A DNA stretch of 64,000 bases from Streptomyces tropicalis (GCF_029269835.1 NZ_JARJBB010000007.1:186001-250000); one strand, 5' to 3'. Positions 50,396 through 59,363 are shown, numbered from the stretch's first letter. The notes: generated by a model not told the origin, from the sequence alone. Numbers and translations are program-made.

Positions 50396-51319
50396 ATGCG
50401 CGCGGTGGTCGTGGAGAAGTGGGGCGGGCCCGAGAACCTGGTCGAACGGGACGTCGAGCGCCCGGAACCGGGGCTGGGCGAGGTCCTGGTCCGGGTGCAC
50501 GCGGCCGGCGTGAACCCGGTGGACTGGAAGACCCGCGCGAGCGGGGGCCTCATCGCCTGGGGCGACGTGCCCGCGGTCGGCTGGGACGTCTCCGGCACCG
50601 TAGAGGCCGTCGGCCCGGGAGTGGGGCTGTTCCGCCCCGGCGACGAGGTCTACGGCATGCCGCTCTTCCCCCGTCAGGCCGGCGCCTACGCCGAGTACGT
50701 CGTCGCCCCCGCCCGGCACCTCGCTCCCAAGCCGGCCGGCCTCACGCACGTCCAGGCCGCGGCCCTGCCGCTCGCCGCGCTGACCGCCTGGCAGGCCTTG
50801 GTCGACACCGCCGACGTCCAGCCCGGCGAGCGCGTCCTGATCCATGCGGCCGCCGGAGGCGTCGGCCACCTCGCCGTGCAGATCGCCAAGGCCCGCGGCG
50901 CCCATGTCATCGGCACCGCCAGCGCCGCCAAGCACGACCTCGTCCGGCAGCTCGGCGCCGACGAGGTGATCGACTACCGCACCGTCCGCTTCGAGGACGT
51001 GGTGGGCGACATCGACGTCGTCCTCGACGGGCTCGGCGGAGAGACCGCCCGGCGCTCCGTGAGCGTCCTGCGCGACGGCGGCCGCCTCGTCACCCTGCCA
51101 GGACCCGACGACGTCCCCGCCACCCCCGAGGGACAGCGAGCCGTGTGGGTCCTCGTCGAGCCCGACCACCACGGCCTCCGCGAGATCACCGAGCTCGTCG
51201 AGCAGGGCGCACTCAAGCCGGTCGTCGACACCGTCCTGCCGCTGCACGAAGCCGCCACGGCACACGGGATCGGCGAACAGGGCCGCACCACCGGCAAGAT
51301 CGTCCTCACCGTCGGCTGA
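50396..51319 (+). CDS. NADP-dependent quinone/zinc-type oxidoreductase (MDR superfamily)
   Basis: A 307-residue medium-chain reductase from ATG 50396 with GAGG nine bases upstream. The N-terminal GroES-like domain has VHAAGVNPVDWKTRASGG and YGMPLFPRQAGAYAEYVVAP. The cofactor domain has VLIHAAAGGVGHLAVQIAKA (the AxxGGVG nucleotide motif). No catalytic-zinc cysteines are visible, so it is a zinc-independent quinone-oxidoreductase-like enzyme reducing quinones or enones with NADPH. It probably serves the divergent GlxA-type regulator's regulon. Typical length for the family. Confidence 0.85.
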   Translation: MRAVVVEKWGGPENLVERDVERPEPGLGEVLVRVHAAGVNPVDWKTRASGGLIAWGDVPAVGWDVSGTVEAVGPGVGLFRPGDEVYGMPLFPRQAGAYAEYVVAPARHLAPKPAGLTHVQAAALPLAALTAWQALVDTADVQPGERVLIHAAAGGVGHLAVQIAKARGAHVIGTASAAKHDLVRQLGADEVIDYRTVRFEDVVGDIDVVLDGLGGETARRSVSVLRDGGRLVTLPGPDDVPATPEGQRAVWVLVEPDHHGLREITELVEQGALKPVVDTVLPLHEAATAHGIGEQGRTTGKIVLTVG

Positions 51320-51565
51320 CACGCAGCCCGAAGGACAGGGCCGCCGTCCCCGGGCCGAGGGCAGCCGACCCCCGGCCCGCAGGCGGCACACAGCAGGCAC
51401 CGCACGACCCACCCGGCGGCGCGGCACCGCACCCCGGAGACAGGGCCACTCCCACCAGCCACGACGGGCACGCGGGGGTGGAGGCGGAGGTGGGGCTCGA
51501 AGCCAGGGTCCACCAGGACCCGGCCGGGCACGTCAGTGGACTGGACGCCTTCGCACAAGCCGGGG

Positions 51566-51989
51566 CGGCAGACGTCCTGGCCCGACAGCCTCGACGACTG
51601 GCTCGAGACGTGCCACCGGGCCGGGCGGACGAAGCCGACCGCGATCCTCTTCAAGTACGGCGCGGGGGACGGGACGCCCTGCACCGCGACCTGTTCGGAG
51701 ACCTGGTCCTCCCCCTCCGGGCGGTCGTCCGGCTCAGCGATCCCCGACGGGAGCGCACCGCACCGCACCGCACCGGCGGCGAGTTCCTCCTGCTCGAACA
51801 GCGGCCGCGAGCGCAGTCACGCGGGTCGGCCTTCCTGGTCCCGCAGGGGCACGGCTACGCGTTCACCACGCAGGACCGCCCGGTGCGCTCCCGGCGCGGC
51901 TGGTCGGCGGCGCCCGTCCGGCACGGCGTCTCCGCCGTACGCTCCGGCGAGCGGTACCCCCGGCCCTCGTCGTCCACGACGCCCCCCTG
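51566..51989 (+). pseudogene. 2OG-Fe(II) oxygenase (DUF2086/Oxygenase-NA) remnant, frameshifted
   Basis: One frame reads WPDSLDDWLETCHRAGRTKP then TAILFKYGAGD. The matching continuation lies in a second frame, as ALHRDLFGDLVLPLRAVVRL and GGEFLLLEQRPRAQSRGSAF followed by HGYAFTTQDRPVRSRRGW and SAAPVRHGVSAVRSGERYPR. Together they form the C-terminal part of the prokaryotic 2OG-Fe(II) oxygenase family, including its H-x-D metal motif (HRD). The frameshift near 51665 and absent N-terminus make it a pseudogene. Confidence 0.7.
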
Positions 51990-52230
51990 ACCGATCGGCG
52001 CCGACAGCGGGGATCACAGCACGGTGCAGGTCGACGCCCCGCTGCCGGCGGGAATCGTCGGAGCGCGCCGAATCGATCGCTGCACGAAGCGGCCGGCAGC
52101 CGCGGACGAGCCCGAGGGCCGACGCCGGGCCCCCGGCAGCCGGCGCCCCGGCAGCCGCGCACACACCGGAAATGCGCCAACACGGGCCGATTGCTTGGAC
52201 CCTGGCCGAGCCGAATGGGATTCTTCGGAC

Positions 52231-52482
52231 ATGACGACGGGGCGGCGCAGTCAGGCGGAGCGGGACGCGATCACGGTCGAGATCGGCTACGCGCTGGTCA
52301 GTGCGGGCTTCCTCGGCGCCGTCGTGTTCGGGGTCGTCGCCGGTCCCGCGTACGTCTGGGACCTTCCGCCCACCGTCGAGAAGGTGACGCCGATGGTGGC
52401 GGCCCCGGTGGCCGGGATCCTCGCGGTGGCCCGCGTCGTCCAGGTCCTGTGGCGGCACGGGGAGAGGTCCCGCCGGGGCTGA
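52231..52482 (+). CDS. Small two-helix membrane protein (DUF6332-like)
   Basis: An 83-residue protein starting MTTGRRSQAERDAITVEIGY. Two hydrophobic segments (ALVSAGFLGAVVFGVVAGPA and VTPMVAAPVAGILAVARVVQ) flank a short periplasmic loop with WDLPP. The conserved N-terminal 'RRTQAERDAVTVEIGYALV' is that of the Streptomyces DUF6332 family. Function unknown. Separated by about 100 bp from the MBL gene. Confidence 0.7.
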   Translation: MTTGRRSQAERDAITVEIGYALVSAGFLGAVVFGVVAGPAYVWDLPPTVEKVTPMVAAPVAGILAVARVVQVLWRHGERSRRG

Positions 52483-52584
52483 TCGGCGGCGTGGTAGCGT
52501 CGCCGCGGCGGTGCGCAGGTGCCTGCCCCGGACGAGATGTGCGCCGTACCCGGCCCGCCAAGACGACGCACTCGAGGAGACGCC

Positions 52585-53463
52585 GTGGGCCCGGGCACGC
52601 CCCTCATCGACTTCGCCGGACCGGTCCCCCGGCCCCGCGGGCTGGACGTCCGCTGGATCCACGGATCGCCGTCGGCCAAGCACAACACCGACCCCGACAT
52701 CCAGGTCCACGCGTACGACGACCACACGTACATCCTGCGGCAGAACATGGCGATCGACTACGAGGCGCCGTTCCTGTTCCTGCTGTTCGGGAACGACCGC
52801 GCGGTGCTGATCGACACCGGCGCCACCGCGTCCGCCGCGTTCTTCCCACTGCGCCGCGTGGTCGACGAACTGGTCGACGGCTGGCTCGCCCGCCATCCCC
52901 GGGACGGGTACCGGCTGCTCGTGCTGCACACCCACCCCCACCGTGACCACGTCGCGGGCGACGGCCAGTTCGCCGGCCGGCCCGGGACCACGGTCGTCGG
53001 CGCGGACCTCGCCACCGCCCGGAGGTATTTCGGGTTCGGCGAGGATCCCGGCTCCGTGGCCCGGGTCGATCTGGGGGGCCGTGTACTCGAGGTCCTGGCC
53101 ACTCCGGGCCATCACGCCGCCGCGGTCACATACCACGACCCGTGGACCGGGTTCCTGCTCACCGGCGACACCGTCTACCCCGGGCGGCTCTACATCGAGG
53201 ACTGGCCGGCCTTCACGCGCTCCCTCGACCGGCTCATCGAGTTCTGCGACCGGCGGCGGGTCACCCACGTCCTGGGCTGCCACATCGAGATGACCCGGCA
53301 GCCGGGCGTGGACTACCCGATCCGCACCACCCACCAGCCCGACGAGCCCCCGCTGCAGCTGGCCGCCGGCCACCTCCGTGAGATCCGCGCGGCGATCGAG
53401 GACAACGGGAACCGTCCCGGACGGCTCGTCCTCCCCCTCTTCATCCTCTGCCCCGGCGCATAG
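52585..53463 (+). CDS. Metallo-beta-lactamase fold hydrolase
   Basis: A 292-residue protein from GTG 52585 with GAGGAG six bases upstream. The zinc-binding signature is LLVLHTHPHRDHVAGDGQFA (HxHxDH) at about residues 115-122. Further ligands are LATPGHHAAAVT (His) and LLTGDTVYPGRLY (Asp), with VTHVLGCHIEMTRQP supplying the last His. This resembles glyoxalase II-like/MBL hydrolases that act on thioesters, esters or lactones. It converges with the CtaG-like gene, 35 bp away. Confidence 0.85.
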   Translation: MGPGTPLIDFAGPVPRPRGLDVRWIHGSPSAKHNTDPDIQVHAYDDHTYILRQNMAIDYEAPFLFLLFGNDRAVLIDTGATASAAFFPLRRVVDELVDGWLARHPRDGYRLLVLHTHPHRDHVAGDGQFAGRPGTTVVGADLATARRYFGFGEDPGSVARVDLGGRVLEVLATPGHHAAAVTYHDPWTGFLLTGDTVYPGRLYIEDWPAFTRSLDRLIEFCDRRRVTHVLGCHIEMTRQPGVDYPIRTTHQPDEPPLQLAAGHLREIRAAIEDNGNRPGRLVLPLFILCPGA

Positions 53464-53497
53464 GGAGAGGACGGAGCGAGGGGAGTCCGGGTCCCGC

Positions 53498-54520
53498 TCA
53501 GTCGCTCCCCCGCTGGCTCCGGATCCTTGCCGCCACACTGCTCTGTTCCGTCTCCCACCAGGGTCGTACCCGGTCGGCGGACGGAGCGGGGCCCTGGGCG
53601 TGGTCCGCGGCCGGTCGGGGGGCGGCGGCGAGTTCGGCGTCCAGACGGCGGTCCAGCGCCGCGTTCTGGACACGCTCGGCGCGCGCCCACTGGAACAGCA
53701 GCGCCAGCAGGAACGGCAGCGCGACCAGTTCGGCGATGCCCACCATCGCGCCGCCGCCGAGCTGCTGGTCGCGCTGGACGTCCGGCGACCAGGGCGGGGC
53801 GTGGTGCAGATACCAGGCGCCCGCGATCAGCGTGCCGTGGGTCATCACGACCACGCCGGGCACCGCATCGACGATGCCGTCCAGGAAGACCAGGGCCGCC
53901 CTCACCGGATGGGTGCACCAGGCCGGGAGCGCCTCCTCGTGCGTCAGCACGGGTACGACGACCAGGCAGCCCGCCACCAGCAGGTGCAGGTACATGAGCT
54001 CGTGCAGCCATCCGACGCGCAGGGCGGTGGCGAAGTACGGCGTGAAGTAGACCGTCAGCTCGGTGGCCAGCACCAGGGCCGTGCTGACCAGCGGAAACGT
54101 CAGCGTCCGCAGCACTCGTCCCGTCATCGCGGCCCGCAGGCGGCGTGCTCCCCGCTCCGGCAGCGCCCCGACGGCCAGCCGCAGCGGATCGCCGAGCGCC
54201 AGGCCCAGGGGCGCGACGAGGTCGAGCAGGATGTTCTGCACGGCGGCCGGCCAGAACAGCACACGGTCGTAGACGGCCAGTCCGGACATCGTCGCCGCGA
54301 CCACGCCGCCGAGACCGAGCACCACGAAGGCGGCGATCCGCGCGGGCGGCCAGGCCGTGCCGCGCCCCCGCAGCCGGACCACGCCCCAGGCGTACAGCGC
54401 GCCCAGGACGGCGACGAGCAGCAACGCGGGTACGTCCGGCTGCCACGAGGACAGCAGTCGCCCGGTGGTCAGTTCCGCGAGCTGTCCGGCCGACTGATCG
54501 GTCATCGTGTAACCAATCAT
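53498..54520 (-). CDS. CtaG/Caa3-type cytochrome oxidase assembly-like membrane protein
   Basis: A 340-residue protein with about seven membrane helices. The CtaG-type features are WPAAVQNILLDLVAPLGLAL, YLHLLVAGCLVVVPVL with the WLHELMYLHLL segment (His residues), and HHAPPWSPDVQRDQQLGGGA. These proteins are associated with copper delivery to cytochrome oxidase in actinobacteria. The start could be ATG 54520 or 54505. No oxidase or copper genes are adjacent. Confidence 0.8.
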   Translation of the reverse strand: MIGYTMTDQSAGQLAELTTGRLLSSWQPDVPALLLVAVLGALYAWGVVRLRGRGTAWPPARIAAFVVLGLGGVVAATMSGLAVYDRVLFWPAAVQNILLDLVAPLGLALGDPLRLAVGALPERGARRLRAAMTGRVLRTLTFPLVSTALVLATELTVYFTPYFATALRVGWLHELMYLHLLVAGCLVVVPVLTHEEALPAWCTHPVRAALVFLDGIVDAVPGVVVMTHGTLIAGAWYLHHAPPWSPDVQRDQQLGGGAMVGIAELVALPFLLALLFQWARAERVQNAALDRRLDAELAAAPRPAADHAQGPAPSADRVRPWWETEQSSVAARIRSQRGSD

Positions 54521-54633
54521 GCAGATCGTTCTCCTTCGCGACCCATCGGGCGAGCCGTCTCATTTGCCGTGTGGAACCGTAGCCTCCCCGCGCCGGGGAG
54601 GGGGCGGCGGGGTGGTCGGCGCCGTGTCCGCGG

Positions 54634-55989
54634 TCAGGCCGCGCCGAACCAGCCGAGCACCGTCTGCACGAGCAGGACGGTGGACATGCCCGCCACACCG
54701 ACGACCACGGCGGTGGCGGCGATGCGGTAGCGCGGTCCGTTCGCCGCTGCGCCGAGCAGTGAGCGGCGGTTGGTGAGGACCAGCAGGTAGACCAGGACGA
54801 CGGGGCTGATCAGGCCCTGGAGGACCTGGGTGCCGATGAGGAGCTGGATGACGTCGACCGGGGTCATCGCCACGGTCGCGCCGAGGACGATCTGTGCGGT
54901 GAACAGGCCGAGGAAGAGCGGGGCGTCGCGGAAGCTGCGGGAGACCGAGCGCTCCACGCCGGCGGCCTCCCCCACGGCGTAGGCCGCGGAGAGCGGGACG
55001 ACGGCCCCGGCCAGGGCGGAGGCCCCGAGCAGGCCGAGGGCGAAGAGGAGTTCGGCGTTCTTGCCGGCGACCGGTTCGAGGGCCCGGGCCGCCTGCGCGG
55101 CGGAGTCGAGCGGGCCGGTGCCGCCGATCGCGGACGCGGTGGCGATGATGATGGTGAGGCTGATGACGCAGGCGAAGACCGCGCCGAGCACGGCGTCCAT
55201 GCGGATCAGGCGGTAGTCGGCCGGTTTGGCACCGCGGTCGACGACGCCCGCGGCGGCGTAGAACTGCATGTAGGGGCTGACGGTCGTGCCGATCAGGGCG
55301 ACCGCGAGGAGGACGAAGTCCTTGCCCGGCTCGATGTGCGGGACGACGAGGTGGTGGCCGACGGCGCCCCAGTCGGGGTGCCCGAGGATCATCGCGACCG
55401 GATAGGCGAAGAACGCCAGCGACATGATCAGGAAGATGCGCTCGGCCCAGTGGTAGGAGCCGAACAGCACCAGCGCCCACAGCAGGACCGCCGCCGGGGG
55501 GACGACGGCCCATTTCGGGACGCCGAGCAGTTCGAAAGCGGCACCGATGCCCGCGAACTCGCTGACGACCAGGCCGGTGTTGGCCAGCAGCAGGCACAGG
55601 ACGGCCAGTGCGGTCAGGCGCAGGCTGAACTGTTCGCGGATGAGGGCGCCGAGGCCCTTGCCGGTGTGGGCGCCGAGACGTACGGCCATCTCCTGCACCA
55701 TCACCAGGGCGACGGTCACCAGGACCATGAAGAAGAGCGTGCCGTAGGTGAACTGGGAGCCCGCGGAGGCGTAGGTGGCGATGCCCGCCGCGTCGTTCCC
55801 CGCGTTCGCGGCGACCAGGCCGGGTCCGGCGACCGCCGCGATCACGGTGATGCGCCGCCATCCGGTACGGCGCCTGCGCGTCGCGTCCCGTGTGCCGGCC
55901 AGGGCCTCCGACGGGCCGCCCGGGGTCCCCGGCGCGCCGGCCGGTGCCGTGGCCGCGGGGGTGGTGCTGGTGTCCAGGTCGCGGGTCAC
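54634..55989 (-). CDS. Nramp-family divalent metal transporter
   Basis: A 451-residue polytopic transporter from GTG 55989, which overlaps the upstream gene's stop by four bases (GTGA). Helix 1 carries VAGPGLVAANAGNDAAGIAT, where the Nramp D-P-G-N motif appears as a GND variant. Helix 6 has the AVVLIGTTVSP-like segment VALIGTTVSPYMQFYAAAGV, the MPHN-equivalent region altered to SPYMQ. This places it in the divergent Nramp group associated with Mg2+ or other metals rather than canonical Mn2+ MntH. It is the second gene of the M-box-led operon, which supports magnesium. Confidence 0.8.
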   Translation of the reverse strand: MTRDLDTSTTPAATAPAGAPGTPGGPSEALAGTRDATRRRRTGWRRITVIAAVAGPGLVAANAGNDAAGIATYASAGSQFTYGTLFFMVLVTVALVMVQEMAVRLGAHTGKGLGALIREQFSLRLTALAVLCLLLANTGLVVSEFAGIGAAFELLGVPKWAVVPPAAVLLWALVLFGSYHWAERIFLIMSLAFFAYPVAMILGHPDWGAVGHHLVVPHIEPGKDFVLLAVALIGTTVSPYMQFYAAAGVVDRGAKPADYRLIRMDAVLGAVFACVISLTIIIATASAIGGTGPLDSAAQAARALEPVAGKNAELLFALGLLGASALAGAVVPLSAAYAVGEAAGVERSVSRSFRDAPLFLGLFTAQIVLGATVAMTPVDVIQLLIGTQVLQGLISPVVLVYLLVLTNRRSLLGAAANGPRYRIAATAVVVGVAGMSTVLLVQTVLGWFGAA

Positions 55990-57332
55990 CGCAGGAACCT
56001 CCGGAAGTGCAGGCGCCCGCGCGCGGGCAGAAGGGCGTCGAGCAGGTCGTCGGCCAGGATCCGGCCGACGGGGCGGCCGGTGTCGTCGACCACGAGCAGC
56101 GAGGAGGCGCGGGCGGCGACCAGCCGGTCGGCGGCCTCGGCCAGGGGCGTGTCCGGGCGGACGGTGGCGGGCGGGCCGAACTGGGCGTGCCAGGACACCA
56201 GGTCGGCGACCGACGTGGTGTCCTCGGCCACCGCCAGGTCGAACAGCGCGATGTCGCACAGCAACCGGTCCTGCCCGTCCACGACGGCGACGGCGTCGAT
56301 CTCGGTGCGGTGCTCGGCCTGTTCGGCCAGCCGGCCGCGCACCTCGGCGACGGTCTCGTCCCGCAGCGCGGTGAGCAGCAGGGTGGTCATGGCGCCGCCC
56401 GCGGTGCCCTCCCGGTGGGTCAGCAGCCCCCGGAGTTCCGCCGCCTCGCCGTCGGGCATGCGGGTGAGCAGGGCGTCGCGCTCCTCGGGGGTGAGGTCGC
56501 GCAGGGCGTCGGCGGCCTCGTCCGGTTCCATCTCGTCGATCAGGCGGGCGGCGCGGTCGGGCTGCGCCTCGCGCAGGAGGTTCTCCAGTTCGGCCGGCTC
56601 CATCTCCTCCAGCGCGTCGGCGGCCCGCTCCGGATCCAGCCAGTCGAGCAGCTGCCGGCGCTCGCTCCGGCCGAGGTCCTCCAGGATGTCGGCGAGGTCG
56701 GCGGGACGCAGCCGGTGCAGCGCGGCCCGGGAGGCGCGCAGCCGCACCTCGGGGGGACCGTCGGTGGCCTGTTCGGCGAAGGGGGCCACCGACTGCCAGT
56801 CCAGCACCCGGTCCGGGGTGGGCCGGGCCTGCCACCGGCGCGGGCCGAGCCGGCGCAGCAGGGTGGGCAGCGAGACGTCCACGCCGACCAGCACCACCCG
56901 GTCGGCCAGCGGCGCCAGGTACAGGTCCGCGGCGCGGGTGACCTGGACACCGTCCACGTCGACGAGCTGGTGGTCGAGGACGTCCCGGGCCAGCAGGACC
57001 TCGCCGGGGCGGCGGGCGAAGTCGCGCAGGTCCACGCGGGCCGTGCGCAGCCGCACCTGCCGGGCGTGGACCTTGGCGATCGCGCCGGAGGCCAGGAAGG
57101 CCCGCCGGCGTCCGATGCGCAGGATCAGCCCGGTGACCGGCGGATACGGCTCGGGCCCGTACAGGCGGGCGACGACGTCGACGACGCGGCCGACCTCCTC
57201 GCCGGCCTGGTTGGTGACCGGGCCGCCGATCAGCCCGGCAAGGGAGACGAGGGACGCGCGGACCGCCCGGGACGCGGTCGCGTGGCGCTCCAGGGTGACG
57301 CGGCGGTCGCGCAGGCGGTCGCTGGTGGACAT
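55986..57332 (-). CDS. MgtE N-domain/CBS/PRC-barrel regulatory protein
   Basis: About 448 residues without membrane helices. Order: a PRC-barrel-like part (LIGGPVTNQAGEEVGRVVDV), a second one near VLLARDVLDHQLVDVDGVQV, MgtE intracellular N-domain repeats (LADILEDLGRSERRQLLDWL, ALEEMEPAELENLL, MEPDEAADALRDLTPEERDA), and two CBS domains (EIDAVAVVDGQDRLLCDIAL and RASSLLVVDDTGRPVGRILA). The MgtE N/CBS parts sense Mg2+ in the MgtE channel. Here they are detached from any pore and encoded upstream of the Nramp gene, suggesting a magnesium-sensing regulatory subunit. The start is uncertain: ATG 57332 chosen, GTG 57362 is possible. Confidence 0.75.
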   Translation of the reverse strand: MSTSDRLRDRRVTLERHATASRAVRASLVSLAGLIGGPVTNQAGEEVGRVVDVVARLYGPEPYPPVTGLILRIGRRRAFLASGAIAKVHARQVRLRTARVDLRDFARRPGEVLLARDVLDHQLVDVDGVQVTRAADLYLAPLADRVVLVGVDVSLPTLLRRLGPRRWQARPTPDRVLDWQSVAPFAEQATDGPPEVRLRASRAALHRLRPADLADILEDLGRSERRQLLDWLDPERAADALEEMEPAELENLLREAQPDRAARLIDEMEPDEAADALRDLTPEERDALLTRMPDGEAAELRGLLTHREGTAGGAMTTLLLTALRDETVAEVRGRLAEQAEHRTEIDAVAVVDGQDRLLCDIALFDLAVAEDTTSVADLVSWHAQFGPPATVRPDTPLAEAADRLVAARASSLLVVDDTGRPVGRILADDLLDALLPARGRLHFRRFLR

Positions 57333-57650
57333 GAACACGGTGTTGACGGACAAGACGGACACCCCCCTGCCCCGCGAGGGCGGGGCAACGGGCGGCCCGG
57401 CGGCGCTCCCGCCCCTGTCACCGGTGCCGTGGTGCGCGGGTGCGCGCCTGCGCGCCACGCCCGGGCACGGGTGCGCCCGCGCCGGGGCCCGGCGGGCGCC
57501 GGATCACAGGGAGAGGGAGGGCTGCCCGGGGCCGCGGAAGGACGGCGGGGACAACACGGAGAGGGGCCGACTGTGGCCCGGACTACTGTCCAACTCCGCC
57601 TCCTCCCGGTCCGGGCCGCGCGGGTCGCGACGGCCGTGCGGCAAGGGGAG

Positions 57651-57670
57651 ACCGGGAGGCAGCTCCCGGT
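57651..57670 (-). terminator. Stem-loop after the M-box (expression platform)
   Basis: ACCGGGAG (57651-57658) and CTCCCGGT (57663-57670) form an 8-bp stem closed by a 4-base loop, 16 bases downstream of the riboswitch aptamer. It may be the intrinsic terminator formed when Mg2+ is bound. Confidence 0.6.
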
Positions 57671-57686
57671 GCACCCCATCTCGTCA

Positions 57687-57840
57687 GAGCTTTGGCACTC
57701 CACGGCGTGTCCCCGCTCGTGCCGGGGAAGCCACTTGGGGTCACCCCTTGGGCCGGGGAGACCTGTCCTGATCCGGAGCGTCTCTCGACGGGTGGGATCA
57801 GTGGCCTGTATCCGTGAAGACGCCTCACCGAACGAGGTGT
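57687..57840 (-). promoter_or_regulatory. M-box (ykoK leader) Mg2+ riboswitch
   Basis: Read on the minus strand, the leader contains the conserved M-box blocks in order. They are GTTCGGTGAGGCGTCT, then GATACAGGCCACTGATCCCA, then GTCGAGAGACGC, then GGATCAGGACAGG, and finally GTGGAGTGCCAAAGCTC closing near 57687. The 'GUxxGGUGAGGC', 'GCxACUGxxCC', 'GUCxAxAGACGC' and 'GGAGUGCxAAAGCU' elements are the diagnostic ones. M-boxes bind Mg2+ and switch off Mg2+ transport genes when magnesium is plentiful. Position upstream of the MgtE-N/Nramp operon matches this function. Confidence 0.85.
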
Positions 57841-58141
57841 CCGATCAAAACCGGATCAAGGATACGTCCCGGGCGCCGGGCCCCGCGCGGCCATGACCGC
57901 GCCTTGACCTGACTCCTACGCGAATCTGACCGTCCTCCGAAGTCCACGGCCGTGTGCACCCCGTGGGTGCGGGGCCCGCCGGCGCGCGATGCCCGCCGCA
58001 GGGCCGGGGCGGCGCACACAGTGTGGCCATTTTTCGCTCACGCGCTCTTCACCTCCGGGTGTCTACCCGCGTAGTCCCGCCTGCGCTGTCATGTACCTGA
58101 CTCCCGGAACCCCATCTCCGGGACCGACAGCCGGAGTGCCC

Positions 58142-58669
58142 ATGTCTGCTCTCGCACGCATCGCCGCCACCAGCTCAGCACTCGCCCTGGCCGCAGCCGG
58201 GATCGTCGTCGGCGCCGCCCCCGGTCCCGCGGTCGCCGCCGGCTGCTCCCAGGCCTACCTCCCCCTCCCCGACTCGTCGTGCACCCCCGGCGCATACAAC
58301 CCCGACGTCACGCAGTCCACGATCGGCTCGACGATATGCGTCTCGGGGTGGACCAGCACCGTCCGGCCGCCCACCTCGTACACGAACCCCCTCAAGGCGC
58401 AGGGCATCATCGACTACGGGTACGCGGACACCAGCATGTCCGACTACGAGGAGGACCACCTCGTCCCGCTCGAACTCGGCGGCGCACCGCGGGACCCGCA
58501 GAACCTGTGGCCCGAGCCGCACTACGGCACGAAGACCTCCTCCACCAAGGACGGGGTGGAGACCAAGCTGAAGAACGCCGTCTGCAAGGGCACCATCACC
58601 CTCGCCTCGGCCCGCAACGCCATCCGCACCGACTGGACGACCGCCCTTCAGGTGACCGGCATCGGCTGA
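58142..58669 (+). CDS. Secreted HNH-endonuclease-like protein
   Basis: A 175-residue exported protein from ATG 58142 with GGAG five bases upstream. The signal peptide is MSALARIAATSSALALAAAG to about AVAAGC. The body has CSQAYLPLPDSSCTPGAYNP (disulfide cysteines) and an HNH-like core: DYEEDHLVPLELGGAPRDPQ then NLWPEPHYGTK. This 'EEDHLIPLELGG...NLWPE' block is found in actinobacterial HNH-type/GH-E nuclease-like secreted proteins. Nuclease activity is plausible but not shown. Monocistronic with a strong terminator downstream. Confidence 0.75.
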   Translation: MSALARIAATSSALALAAAGIVVGAAPGPAVAAGCSQAYLPLPDSSCTPGAYNPDVTQSTIGSTICVSGWTSTVRPPTSYTNPLKAQGIIDYGYADTSMSDYEEDHLVPLELGGAPRDPQNLWPEPHYGTKTSSTKDGVETKLKNAVCKGTITLASARNAIRTDWTTALQVTGIG

Positions 58670-58760
58670 ACCGCCCACGGCGCGCGGCGGCTCGGCACAC
58701 CGACGGTGCCGAGCGGCTCGGGGCCTCCGTCCCCGGGAGCGCGCCGCCCTGGACGCGCCT

Positions 58761-58789
58761 GCGCCCGTCCCTCGGTGAGGGGCGGGCGC
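58761..58789 (+). terminator. Stem-loop terminator after the HNH-like gene
   Basis: GCGCCCGTCCCTC (58761-58773) pairs with GAGGGGCGGGCGC (58777-58789), with one G-T pair and a GGT loop. It lies about 95 bp after the stop codon. Confidence 0.75.
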
Positions 58790-58989
58790 TCGTGCGCCGG
58801 TGACCGCGCTCTGTGAGCCGTCTCCCGGCGGTGAACTCCCCTGCTGGTGGATTCTCATGATCATCCGTAGGCCCGGCGGCCGCCGTGCGCCGGATCCGGT
58901 CCGGTGCCGGGTGCTGTCCGGGGCGTCGGCCGTGCTGTGATCTCCCGGCAAGGGCGCGAAAGTTGCCCCGGACCCGGTCCCGTCCCTTA

Positions 58990-59363
58990 TCCCGTCTCAC
59001 CGGCACCTCGGTGTGCTGCGTGACGTGCTCCGCGACCGCCTGGAGCGCAGCACGGGCGACCCGGCGCAGGCCCGGTCGGCCCTGTGTGCCAACCTCCAGC
59101 CGGCTTCCAACCGTTCCTCCGGCAGGCCCATGTGGGCCGACGGGAAGCCGTACGCCCAGCACCACAAACTGGTGTCGGTGGACGGCTCGGCCTTCTACCT
59201 CGGCTCGAAGAACCTCTACCCGGCCCGGCTGCAGGACTTCGGGTACGTCGTGGAGAGCCCGGCCGCCGCCGGGCAGCTGAAGTCCGCGCCGCCGGCCCCG
59301 CAGTGGACGTACTCGCAGACGACGGCCACCTACGACTACGCGCGCGGCATCTGCCCGCAGTGA
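58990..59363 (+). pseudogene. Phospholipase D C-terminal remnant
   Basis: The frame reads SALCANLQPASNRSSGRPMW, then ADGKPYAQHHKLVSVDGSAF, YLGSKNLYPARLQDFGYVVE, SPAAAGQLKS, and ends at QTTATYDYARGICPQ. This follows the C-terminal end of secreted Streptomyces phospholipase D closely, including its second HKD motif (H-H-K-L-V-S-V-D). The first HKD domain and signal peptide, about three quarters of the enzyme, are missing, and no upstream frame supplies them. It is therefore inactive. Confidence 0.75.

Noticed and set aside
7018..52561. CRISPR array
   Set aside because: Repeats in the window are short tandem units (6-8 bp) without spacers; no cas genes.
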